From assembly GCA_963780675.1 (NCBI GenBank), contig CAWACR010000010.1, positions 558,001 through 622,000 on the forward strand: a stretch of 64,000 bases of DNA, read 5' to 3'. A program made the translations under genes and the position numbers. The stretch is from JAHECE01 sp963780675 (GTDB lineage: Bacteria; Actinomycetota; Actinomycetes; Actinomycetales; JAHECE01). Below the pieces are notes generated by a model that saw only the letters and a list, made by a program, of their open reading frames with translations, made no database searches and was not told the origin of the DNA. Shown here one piece after another: positions 28,155-36,482 of the stretch; position 1 is the stretch's first letter; every line of letters starts with the position of its first letter.

Positions 28155-29514
28155 CGGTCGACACCTCCCAGGACGGGGTCGATCGAGGCGACGGCGACCA
28201 CGACGTCGGCCACCTGGCCTCCCTCGCACATCATCGACAGGGCCTGCAGGTTCGTGAAGGACGGGTCGCGGAAGTGCGCCCGGTACGGGCGCGTGCCGCC
28301 GTCGGAGACGAGGTGCACGCCGATGACGCCGCGCGGGTGCTCGATGGTCTGGAAGACCTGGCCGGCCGGGACGCGGAAGCCCTCGGTGACGAGCTTGAAG
28401 TGGTGGATCAGGGCCTCCATCGAGGTGCCCATGATCTGCCGGATGTGCTCGAGCGAGTTGCCCTGCCCGTCCGTGCCGACGGAGAGCTGCGCGGGCCAGG
28501 CGATCTTCTTGTCGGCGACCATGACCGGTGCCGGGCCGAGAGCCTCGAGCCGGTCCAGCACCTGGGAGACGATCCGGATCGACTCGAGACTCCTCCATGC
28601 GCAGGACGACCGCGGCTGTAGGAGTCGGACTCGGTGGTGGTGGGGACGTCGAAGTCGTAAGTGCTCGTACCCGCAGTACGGCTGCGCCTTGCGCAGGTCG
28701 AACGGCAGGCCGGCCGAGCGGAGCACCGGCCCGGTGACCCCGAGGGCCATGGCGCGCGGCCAGGGGGAGGTAGCCCGACGCCCACCATGCGGCCCTTGAA
28801 GATCGGGTTCGCCAGCATGAGGTCCTCGAGCTCGCCGATGCCCTTGGCGATCACGGGGAGCTTCTCCCGGATCATCTCGATCGTGCCGGGCGGCAGGTCC
28901 TGGGCGACCCCGCCGGGGCGGATGTAGGCGTGGTTCATCCGCAGGCCCGTGACCCGCTCGAAGACCCGCAGGATCTCCTCGCGCTCGCGGAAGCTGATCG
29001 TCATGATCGTGGTCGCGCCGAGCTCGTTGCCGCCGGTTCCGACCGCCACCAGGTGCGAGGAGATCCGGTTGAGCTCCATCATCAGCACGCGGATGAGGGT
29101 GGCGCGCTCCGGGATCTGGTCCGTGATGCCGAGCAGCTTCTCCACGGCCAGGCAGTACGCGACCTCCTGGAAGATGGGCGCGACGTAGTCCATCCGGGTG
29201 CAGAAGGTCACGCCCTGGGTCCAGGTGCGGAACTCCATGTTCTTCTCGATGCCGGTGTGGAGGTAGCCGACGCCGGCCCGCGCCTCCGTCACCGTCTCGC
29301 CGTCGATCTCGAGGATGAGTCGGAGCACACCGTGCGTGGACGGGTGCTGCGGACCCATGTTGACGACGATGCGCTCCTCGCCGAGGGCCTCGGCCTCGGC
29401 AGCGATGTCCGCCCAGTCGCCGCCGACGGCGGTGAACTCGGTGGGTCCCTGGCCCTCCGTCCCCGCGGCCGGTGCCGGGCGCGGCGCGGAGGTCCGCGCT
29501 GTTCGACCTGCCAT
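28151..29514 (-). CDS. nuoD: NADH-quinone oxidoreductase subunit D (several frameshifts in this sequence)
   Basis: The quinone-pocket subunit of complex I. NMGPQHPSTHGVLRL, YLHTGIEKNMEF and VRPGGVAQ-type (YIRPGGVAQDLPPGT) motifs are clear. The ATG at 29514 shares one base with the nuoC stop. Insertions near 28775, 28757, 28661, 28610 and 28592 cut the middle; after them the C-terminal 140 residues run cleanly to the end (LSMMCEGGQVADVVVAVAS-DPVLGGVDR). Confidence 0.92.
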
Positions 29515-30262
29515 CAGCTGTACGACCTCCGCTCGTCCGCCGGGCGGCACGGTGGCGCCCTTGTACTCCACCGGGATGCCGCCGAGCGGGTAGTCCTTGC
29601 GCTGCGGGTGCCCCAGCCAGTCGTCGGGCATCGCGATGCGCGCGAGCGAGGGGTGACCGTCGAAGACGATGCCGAAGAAGTCCCACGTCTCGCGCTCGTG
29701 CCAGTCGTTGCGTCGGGTAGACCCCGACCGTCGAGGGGATGTGGGGGTCGGCGTCGGGCGCCGTGACCTCGAGCCGGAGCGATCGCCCGTGGGTGATGGA
29801 CATGAGGTGGTAGACGGCGTGGAGCTCGCGACCGGCGTCGTTCGGGTAGTGCGACCCCGAGACGCCGAGGCTGAGTTCGAAGCGCAGGTCCTGGTCGTCC
29901 CGCAGCGCGCGGACGACGTCGCACCAGGTGCTCGCGGCGCGACGAAGAGCGTGAGCTCACCGCGGTCGACGACGACGCGCTCGATCGCGTCCGCGAACGG
30001 GAGGTCCTGCTCCTCGAGCACCTCCGCGAGCAGGTCGACGACGTCGTCGAGCCAGCTCCCCATAGGGGCGCGCTGCGGGGGGTGCCGTCGTGACCGTGCG
30101 GACGAGGCCGCCGAACCCGGAGGTGTCGCCCGACCCGTGGACACCGAACATGCCCGTCCGGGTGCCCAGCACCTCGGGTCCGGCGCCCGCCCGGGGACCG
30201 GGTGCCGCCGTCGCGAGCTCGGCGCCGGTGGCCGGCGCCGTCGTCGGCTCGTCCGCGCTCAC
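29514..30262 (-). CDS. nuoC: NADH-quinone oxidoreductase subunit C (frameshifts in this sequence)
   Basis: The 30-kDa type hydrophilic subunit of complex I. The GTG at 30262 overlaps the nuoB stop. The first about 65 residues are an Ala/Pro-rich actinobacterial extension (GMFGVHGSGDTSGFGGL). The core follows: GRELHAVYHLMSITHGRSL, ETWDFFGIVFDGHPSLARI and DYPLGGIPVEYKGATVPP. Indels lie near 30058, 29940, 29711 and 29545. The C-terminus reads DERRSYS. Confidence 0.9.
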
Positions 30263-30817
30263 GCGAGGAGACCCTTCATCCCGTGGGTGGGCATGGCGGC
30301 CAGGGCCGCCTCCTCGGCCGCGCGCGCCGCTGCCTTCCGGTTCACGCCCAGGGGCGAGGTCTCGCGATCTGCTGGTGGAGCTCGAGGATCGCGTTGATGA
30401 GCATCTCCGGGCGCGGCGGGCAACCGGGCAGGTAGATGTCGACGGGGAGGATGTGGTCGACGCCCTGGACGATCGCGTAGTTGTTGAACATGCCGCCCGA
30501 GGAGGCGCACACGCCCATCGAGAGCACCCACTTGGGCTCGGCCATCTGGTCGTAGACCTGACGGATGATGGGCGCCATCTTCTGGCTCACCCGGCCCGCG
30601 ACGATCATGAGATCGGCCTGGCGCGGGGACGCGCGGAAGACCTCCGATCCCGAAGCGCGAGATGTCGAAGCGCGGGGCGCCGGTGGCCATCATCTCGATG
30701 GCGCAGCACGCCAGCCCGAACGTCACCGGCCAGAGCGACGCCTGCGGAAGTACCCGACGAGACCTTCGACCGTCGCCAAGCCGAAGGCTGCGGGAGCGCT
30801 TCTCCTCCAGATCCCAT
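30259..30817 (-). CDS. nuoB: NADH-quinone oxidoreductase subunit B (frameshifts near the start)
   Basis: The N2 [4Fe-4S] cluster subunit of complex I. WPVTFGLACCAIEMM provides the paired cysteines; SMGVCASSGGMFNNY and LPGCPPRPE provide the others. The ATG at 30817 gives MG, LEEK and then FGLATVEGLVGYFR once a few extra bases between 30740 and 30815 are removed; another indel lies near 30645. The stop at 30259 overlaps the nuoC GTG. Confidence 0.91.
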
Positions 30818-30824
30818 GCGGGAT

Positions 30825-31194
30825 TCACTCTCAGGCCAGTCGAATCCGCCGCGGCGCCACTCGTAGATGAAGGGCACCGTGATCAGGACGATGAAGGTCA
30901 GAGCATCGCGATGAGGCCGAACAGCTCGCAGCTCGGAGAAGGCGACCGCCCACGGGTAGAGGAAGACCACCTCGATGTCGAAGATGATGAAGGTCATCGC
31001 GACGAGGTAGTACTTGATCGGGAAGCGCCGCCGCCGATCGCGTGCGGCGTGGGCTCGATGCCGCACTCGTAGGCGTCGAGCTTGGCCCGGTTGTAGCGCT
31101 TGGGCCCGATGATCGCGCTCGCGCCGACGCCGCCCAGGGCCATCACCGCCGCGACGCCCATCATGACGAGGATCGGGGTGTACGGGTTGGTCAT
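30825..31194 (-). CDS. nuoA: NADH-quinone oxidoreductase subunit A (frameshifts in this sequence)
   Basis: The first subunit of complex I in the operon, with three membrane helices. The ATG at 31194 overlaps the menJ stop. YNRAKLDAYECGIEPTPHA carries the conserved cysteine loop, followed by KYYLVAMTFIIFDIEVVFLY and VPFIYEWRRGGFDWPESE. Indels lie near 31028, 30918 and 30905. The exact stop is uncertain: TGA triplets at 30825-30827 and 30831-30833 are both plausible once the frame is corrected. Confidence 0.88.
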
Positions 31195-32505
31195 GAAGAC
31201 GGCACCACCTTGGTGAGCGCGGTGATGACGCGGTCCATCGTGTCGCCGCCGCGGGGGTCGTAGCAGTCCGAGAGGAGCTTCATCGTGAAGCGCATGAGTG
31301 TGGGACGAGGCAGACCGTACCGGGTGCAGATGCGCATCACCTCGGGGTGCTCGATCAGCCTCACGAAGTACCGGCCGAGCGTGTAGTACCCGCCGAGGTC
31401 CTCCCGCATCCGCACGGCGTAGGTGCGCAGCGCCTTCTCGCGACCGTAGTTGCTGGTGCGGGCGAGGGCCTGGGAGACCACGTCCGCCGCGACCCGGCCC
31501 GCCTGCATGCCGTAGGCGATGCCCTCGCCGTTGAACGGGGAGACCATGCCGCCGGCGTCGCCGACGAGCAGCAGGCCCTTGCGGTAGTGGGGGGTGCGGT
31601 TGAACGCCATGGGCAACGCCGCTCCGCGGAGCTCGCCCACCTGGTTCTCCGGGGTGAACTCCCACTCCGCCGGGGCGTTGCGCCATCCACCGGGCGAAGA
31701 GGTCCTTGTAGTCCAGCCGGGTGGCCTTGGCCGTCGAGCTCACGCTGCCCAGGCCGACGTTCGCCGTCCCGTCGCCGAGGGCGAAGATCCAGCCGTAGCC
31801 CGGGAGGAGGTTGGACCGCCCCGGGGCGCCGTCCCACAGCTCGAGGTGGGACTCCATCCACTCGTCGTCGTGGCGCGGGGTGCGGAAGTACGTGCGCACC
31901 GCGACGCCCATGGGGCGGTCATCGCGCTTGGTGATGCCCATGGCGGTGGCGATGCGGGAGGAGACGCCGTCGGCCGCGACGACGACGGGGGCCCGGAAGG
32001 TGCGCTCCTCGCCCTGCTCGCCCGGGATCCGGCGACCCGAGGGGTCGACCTGCCGGGCTCGGACCCCGACGATCCGGCCGGAGCGCTCGTCGACGACGGG
32101 GCCCGTGACGTTCTGGCCCTCGAGGAGCTTGGCACCCGTGCGGCGGGCATGGAAGGCGAGCGTGGCGTCGAGGTCCATGCGGCTGCGGGCGAGGCCATAG
32201 CTCGGATAGGCAGCCAGCTCGGGCCACTCGAGCTGGAGCCGGTGACCGCCGCCGATGACGCGCAGGCCGCGGTTGCGGATCCACCCGTCCTCCTCACGGA
32301 TGGGCACGCCCATCGCGATGAGCTCGCGGACCGCGCGGGGGGTCAGTCCGTCGCCGCAGACCTTGTCGCGGGGGAAGGTGGCCTTCTCGAGGAGGAGGAC
32401 CTCGAGGCCGGTGGCGGCGAGATAGTGGGCAGTGGCGGCTCCGGCAGGTCCGGCGCCGACGACGATGACGTCAGCGTCGTCCGACGCGCTGCGCTGGCCT
32501 GCCAC
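31191..32505 (-). CDS. menJ: MenJ-like menaquinone reductase (geranylgeranyl reductase family; one frameshift)
   Basis: A FAD-dependent oxidoreductase of the geranylgeranyl reductase family. The Rossmann motif VIVVGAGPAGAATAHYLA is at residues 13-30, then FPRDKVCGDGLTPRAV and, near the C-terminus, LLVGDAGGMVSPFNGEGIAY. In mycobacteria the family member MenJ saturates one double bond of the menaquinone tail; this gene's position between menG and nuo/grcC favours the same role. GTG at 32505 is the start. One extra base near 31682 breaks the frame between ARWMA and NAPAEWEFTP. The stop overlaps nuoA, so it probably heads the complex I operon. Confidence 0.85.
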
Positions 32506-32560
32506 ATCGCCTCATCATCATTGGTTGCTCGGGGGTCGCCCTGTGCCGGGGAGTCTACAA

Positions 32561-32577
32561 ACGCCCCGACGGGGTGT
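32561..32577 (-). terminator. hairpin with short T-run after menG
   Basis: On the minus strand ACACCCC and GGGGCGT form a 7-bp stem (one G-T pair) around GTC, directly followed by TTTGT. It lies 15 nt past the menG stop and before the menJ start. Confidence 0.5.
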
Positions 32578-32595
32578 CTCGTTAGGCTCACCTAA
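32577..32595. promoter_or_regulatory. candidate DtxR/IdeR-type iron box
   Basis: GTTAGGCTCACCTAAC (32581-32596) is a perfect 6-bp inverted repeat around four bases. Over 32577-32595 it matches the DtxR/IdeR consensus TTAGGTTAGGCTAACCTAA at 15 of 19 positions, and at 14 of the last 15. It overlaps the menG stop codon and lies about 75-90 bases upstream of menJ. Confidence 0.45.
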
Positions 32596-33311
32596 CCTCG
32601 CGCATCTCGACCGGGGCGGCGTCCCCGGTGCAGGGCCACGACACCGCCCGAGAGGTCCCGGTAGGCCACCGACCGCCACCCGGCCCGCTGCATCATCGCG
32701 GCGAGCCCGGCCTGGTCCGGCCAGTCGGCGATGGACTCCGCGAGGTAGGAGTACGCCTCGGTGTTGGAGGACACGAACCGGGCCATGCGGGGCAGGACGT
32801 TCGCGAGGTACCACGCGTAGGTGGCCCGCCACGGGGCCCACGGCGGGGTCGAGAACTCGCACACGACGATCCGCCCGCCGGGCCGGGTCACGCGCAGCAT
32901 CTCCCGCAGGCCCTCCTCCGGGTCGACGACGTTCCGCAGCCCGAAGGAGATCGTCACCGCGTCGAAGCTCTCGTCGGCGAACGGAAGGCGCGTGGCGTCG
33001 CCGGCCACGAACGCGAGGTCGGGCCGGCGCGCCTTGCCCACGCGGACCATGCCGATGGAGAAGTCGCACGGGACGACGTCGGCCCCCGCGGCGGCGAACT
33101 CCTCGCTCGAGGTCCCCGTGCCGGCCGCGAGGTCGAGCACCCGCTCCCCCGGCATCGCGGCGACCGCGCGCCGGGTCGCACCTCGCCAGAGGCGGTCCTG
33201 CCCCATCGACAGCACGTCGTTCGTCAGGTCGTAGCGCGCCGCGACGTCGTCGAACATGCCGGCGACGGCGCGGGGCTGCTTGTCGAGGGAGGCGCGGGAC
33301 ACGCCGGCCAT
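32592..33311 (-). CDS. menG: demethylmenaquinone methyltransferase
   Basis: A 239-residue SAM-dependent methyltransferase (UbiE/MenG family) that methylates demethylmenaquinone to menaquinone. FDDVAARYDLTNDVLSMGQD at residues 20-39 is the family signature; VLDLAAGTGTSSEEF is the SAM-binding glycine loop, and SFGLRNVVDPEEGLREMLRV is the second family block. ATG at 33311 gives a family-typical N-terminus. It is divergent from menF. Confidence 0.95.
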   Translation of the reverse strand: MAGVSRASLDKQPRAVAGMFDDVAARYDLTNDVLSMGQDRLWRGATRRAVAAMPGERVLDLAAGTGTSSEEFAAAGADVVPCDFSIGMVRVGKARRPDLAFVAGDATRLPFADESFDAVTISFGLRNVVDPEEGLREMLRVTRPGGRIVVCEFSTPPWAPWRATYAWYLANVLPRMARFVSSNTEAYSYLAESIADWPDQAGLAAMMQRAGWRSVAYRDLSGGVVALHRGRRPGRDARG

Positions 33312-33371
33312 TCTGGCAGGTCGGGCACGGGGTGTGACGGCCGGCACCCGCTGAGGGTCGCCCGCACGACT

Positions 33372-33377
33372 TACCCT
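33372..33377 (+). promoter_or_regulatory. -10 element for a leaderless menF transcript
   Basis: TACCCT ends 7 bases before the menF ATG, so transcription should begin at or next to the start codon. No Shine-Dalgarno sequence is present. Confidence 0.5.
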
Positions 33378-33384
33378 GGTCCCG

Positions 33385-34755
33385 ATGAACCCCGCCTCCC
33401 CCTCGACCGCCCCCCGCGGCGCGGGCGCGCCGTCCACCCCGGCGCTGCCCGCCCCCCTGGTGGTCCGCACGGTCGCCCTCGACGCGCTCCCGCCCGGGAC
33501 CGGCCTCCTCGACCTCCTGCCGTCGGACACGCCGCTGGCCTGGGTGCGGCGCGGGGACGGCCTGGTCGGGTGGGGCGAGGCCGCGCGAGTCCCCGTGAGT
33601 GGTCCCGGACGCTTCGCCGACGCCGAGGCCGCGTGGTCGGAGCTCCTCGCCCACGCCGTCGTGCGGGACGAGGTGGGCCTGCCCGGGACGGGACCCGTGG
33701 CCTTCGGCTCGTTCGCGTTCGACGACGACGCCCCCGCGGGCGGTGTCCTCGTGGTCCCGCGGGTGGTGGTCGGGCGCCGTGGCTCCCGGGCCTGGCTCAC
33801 CACGATCGAGACCGGGGCCCGCCTCGGCGCTCCCCCGCCGCTCGGCCGCGTCCTGCGCGAGCGGGAGGCCGTCCGGCCGCCGGGCGAGGTGCGCTACGCC
33901 GACGGCGCCCTGTCCGCCCAGGAGTGGTCCGCCGCCGTCGCCCGCGGAATCGCAGCGATCCGCGCCGGCCGGCTGGAGAAGGTGGTGCTCGCCCGCGACC
34001 TGGAGGCGGTCACGGAGGAGCCGATCGACCCGCGGTGGCTCCTCGGCCGCCTCGGCGTCACCTACCCCACCTGCTGGACGTTCAGCGTCGACGGCATGGT
34101 CGGGGCCACCCCGGAGCTGCTCGTGCGGTCCGAGAAGGGCCTGGTCACCTCGCGGGTGCTGGCGGGGACCATCCAGCGCACGGGAGACGACGACGCCGAC
34201 GTCGCCCACGCCGCGATCCTCGCCCACTCCTCCAAGGACCTCGAGGAGCACGAGTACGCGGTGGCCAGCGTCGCCGCCGCGCTCGGGCCGTTCTGCAGCT
34301 CGACGAACGTGCCCGACGTCCCCTTCGTGCTCCACCTGCCGAACGTCCTGCACCTCGCCTCGGACGTGACCGGGGTGCTCGCGCGGAGGTCCGACGGAGC
34401 CCCGGGCGGCGGCGACCGGCCGCCGTCGAGCCTCGCGCTGGCCGCGGCGCTGCACCCGACGGCCGCCGTCTGCGGCACGCCGACGGAGGCCGCCCGCGAC
34501 CTCATCCGCGAGATCGAGGGGATGGACCGCGCCCGCTACGCCGGGCCGGTGGGCTGGCTCGGGGCCGACGGCGACGGCGAGTGGGGCATCGCCCTGCGCT
34601 CGGCCGAGATCGACGCCACGGACCCGCGGCGGCTCCGCCTGTTCGCGGGCTGCGGCATCGTCGCCGCCTCGGACCCGGCGGACGAGCTCGCCGAGTCCGA
34701 GGCGAAGCTCGAGCCGATGCGCGGCGCCCTGGGCGCCGGCGCACCGGCTCGCTGA
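33385..34755 (+). CDS. menF: isochorismate synthase
   Basis: A 456-residue chorismate-binding enzyme that converts chorismate to isochorismate, the entry step to menaquinone. The C-terminal half holds KVVLARDLEA, TPELLVRSEKG, HSSKDLEEHEYAV, HLASDVTG, LHPTAAVCGTPTE and RYAGPVGW, the family's magnesium and substrate-binding blocks. The first about 25 residues are low-complexity Ser/Pro/Ala. The ATG at 33385 has a -10-like element instead of a ribosome binding site. It converges on the protease gene 24 bases downstream. Confidence 0.94.
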   Translation: MNPASPSTAPRGAGAPSTPALPAPLVVRTVALDALPPGTGLLDLLPSDTPLAWVRRGDGLVGWGEAARVPVSGPGRFADAEAAWSELLAHAVVRDEVGLPGTGPVAFGSFAFDDDAPAGGVLVVPRVVVGRRGSRAWLTTIETGARLGAPPPLGRVLREREAVRPPGEVRYADGALSAQEWSAAVARGIAAIRAGRLEKVVLARDLEAVTEEPIDPRWLLGRLGVTYPTCWTFSVDGMVGATPELLVRSEKGLVTSRVLAGTIQRTGDDDADVAHAAILAHSSKDLEEHEYAVASVAAALGPFCSSTNVPDVPFVLHLPNVLHLASDVTGVLARRSDGAPGGGDRPPSSLALAAALHPTAAVCGTPTEAARDLIREIEGMDRARYAGPVGWLGADGDGEWGIALRSAEIDATDPRRLRLFAGCGIVAASDPADELAESEAKLEPMRGALGAGAPAR

Positions 34756-34779
34756 CGACCGGGGCCACCGGCCGACCGG

Positions 34780-36393
34780 CTACTTGCCGAAGGGGTCCTG
34801 CGGGGCGTTGCCCTGGCCGCTCGTCGTGTCCTCGACGGGCTTCGTGGCGAGCACGGCGGTCACGTCGATCGCGTTGCCGTCCCTGACCACGGTGAGGGTG
34901 ACCTCGTCCCCGCTCGCGTACTGCCGGACGTAGCCGGTGAGCGACTCGGCCCCGGCGACAGCCTTGCCGTCGATGCCGACGATGACGTCGCCCTCCTGGA
35001 TGCCGGCGTCCTCGGCCGGTGTGCCGGCGGAGACCGTCTCGACGAGCGCGCCCTGGCGGGTGGTGCCGTCGGCGGTGGCCGTGCCGTCGCTCAGGGAGAC
35101 GCCCAGGTAGGCGTGCTCCGCCGTGCCGGACTCGATCAGCTGGTCGGCGATGAGCGTCGCCTGGTTGATCGGGATGGCGAACCCGAGGCCGATGCTCCCC
35201 GAGGTCGAGCCGGAGGAGAGCGTCGCGATCGACGACGTGATCCCGATGACCTCGCCTGAGGAGTTGAAGAGCGGACCGCCCGAGTTGCCGGGGTTGATCG
35301 CCGCGTCGACCTGGATCGCGTTCGTCACCACCAGCGAGCCCGAGGTCTGCTCCTGGGTGCTGACCGGCCGGTCGACGGCCGAGATGATGCCCGTCGTGAC
35401 GGTCGTGTCGAGGCCGAGCGGGTTCCCGACCGCCATCACGGCGGCACCCACGAGGGCGTTGTCCGAGTCGCCCAGGGTGGCCACGGCGAGGTCGTCCGGA
35501 GGATCGACGAGCCGGATCACGGCGATGTCGGTCGTGGGGTCCGTGCCGACGATCTTCGCGGCGTAGAGCCGGCCGTCCGCGAGGGCGACGGTGATGGACC
35601 CGGTGTCACCCCCGGAGACCACGTGGTGGTTGGTGAGGATCTCGCCGTCGGAACTGATGATCACCCCGGAGCCCTCACCCTCGCCCGCGGAGGTCTTCAC
35701 GGTGATCGCGACCACGCTGTCCCGGACCGCCGCGGCGACCACCTGCCAGTCGGGGTTGTCCGCCGTGCTGCCGGCGACCGGGATGGAGATCTGCTCCCGA
35801 CCCAGCGCCGAGTACGTCCCCGACCCGCCGGCGTCGGGGGAGAACGCGCCGGTCAGCCCCGCGGTCGCGAGGCTCGCGACGACCGCGGCGACGACAGCCG
35901 CGACCGCGACCCCCGGCCAGCCCGGACCGCGCCGTCGACCGGCGGTCCGGGTGACGTGCGCCCCACCGGGACCGCCGGCGGGGAGCTCCTGCCACAGCGA
36001 GCCGGCCCCGGTGTGGTCGGCGGCGGGCGAGCCGGGCCGGTCCGCCGAGGCGGCTGCGAACGACGGCGCCGGATAGGCCGCGGGATAGGGCGCCGCCTGG
36101 CCGGGGCCGGACGCGCCGGGGGCGCCGTGGGGCGGCCGCACGGCGTAGGGGTTGGGCGCCGCGTCGGGCGCCGGCGATCCGTTGTGCCCGTGGACGGCCC
36201 CACCGGGCGGGGCGAAGGTAGGCGGGAGGGGCTGAGCGGGCGGCACGGGCGCCGTGGGCGCCTCGCCCATCACCGGCATGCCCACCACCGGCATGCCCAG
36301 CGTCGGCTGCTCGATCGGTCCCCCACCCTGGCCGGCCGGGTGGGGGTCCCCCGAGGTGCTGGGGGTGCTGGTCGGGACGATCGGTTCGGACAT
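34780..36393 (-). CDS. HtrA/DegP-like S1C serine protease with PDZ domain
   Basis: A 537-residue membrane-anchored protease. An N-terminal cytoplasmic Pro/Ala/Gly-rich segment (about 160 residues) precedes one membrane helix (about residues 165-187). The extracytoplasmic trypsin-like domain shows the triad in ILTNHHVVSG (His about 254), TTDIAVIRL (Asp about 289) and NPGNSGGPLFN (Ser about 369). A C-terminal PDZ domain follows (AGIQEGDVIVGIDGKAV). This family degrades misfolded or damaged envelope proteins. ATG at 36393 has GGAGG upstream; the frame stays open further upstream but that is menD sequence read out of frame. Four 11-bp phased repeats sit in its promoter region. Confidence 0.94.
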   Translation of the reverse strand: MSEPIVPTSTPSTSGDPHPAGQGGGPIEQPTLGMPVVGMPVMGEAPTAPVPPAQPLPPTFAPPGGAVHGHNGSPAPDAAPNPYAVRPPHGAPGASGPGQAAPYPAAYPAPSFAAASADRPGSPAADHTGAGSLWQELPAGGPGGAHVTRTAGRRRGPGWPGVAVAAVVAAVVASLATAGLTGAFSPDAGGSGTYSALGREQISIPVAGSTADNPDWQVVAAAVRDSVVAITVKTSAGEGEGSGVIISSDGEILTNHHVVSGGDTGSITVALADGRLYAAKIVGTDPTTDIAVIRLVDPPDDLAVATLGDSDNALVGAAVMAVGNPLGLDTTVTTGIISAVDRPVSTQEQTSGSLVVTNAIQVDAAINPGNSGGPLFNSSGEVIGITSSIATLSSGSTSGSIGLGFAIPINQATLIADQLIESGTAEHAYLGVSLSDGTATADGTTRQGALVETVSAGTPAEDAGIQEGDVIVGIDGKAVAGAESLTGYVRQYASGDEVTLTVVRDGNAIDVTAVLATKPVEDTTSGQGNAPQDPFGK

Positions 36394-36437
36394 CGAAGCC
36401 TCCGTGGGTGCTGGAACTCCTTCATCACACCGCATCG

Positions 36438-36481
36438 ACCTGGCGGGAGGCTGGAGGGTTCCTGAGAGTCTGCTGGGTGGG
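36438..36481 (-). promoter_or_regulatory. four 11-bp phased repeats upstream of the S1C protease
   Basis: CTG recurs at 36440, 36451, 36462 and 36473, exactly 11 bases apart; three of the four units read CTGG followed by a G-rich run (CCC-CCAG on the minus strand). Direct repeats with 11-bp phasing are typical of OmpR-family response regulator sites. They lie 45-88 bases upstream of the protease ATG. Confidence 0.42.
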
Positions 36482-36482
36482 A

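Noticed and set aside
20900..31700. Complex I as a decayed pseudogene cluster
   Set aside because: Coding signal is continuous on both sides of every break and gene overlaps are exact; sequence error explains the pattern better.
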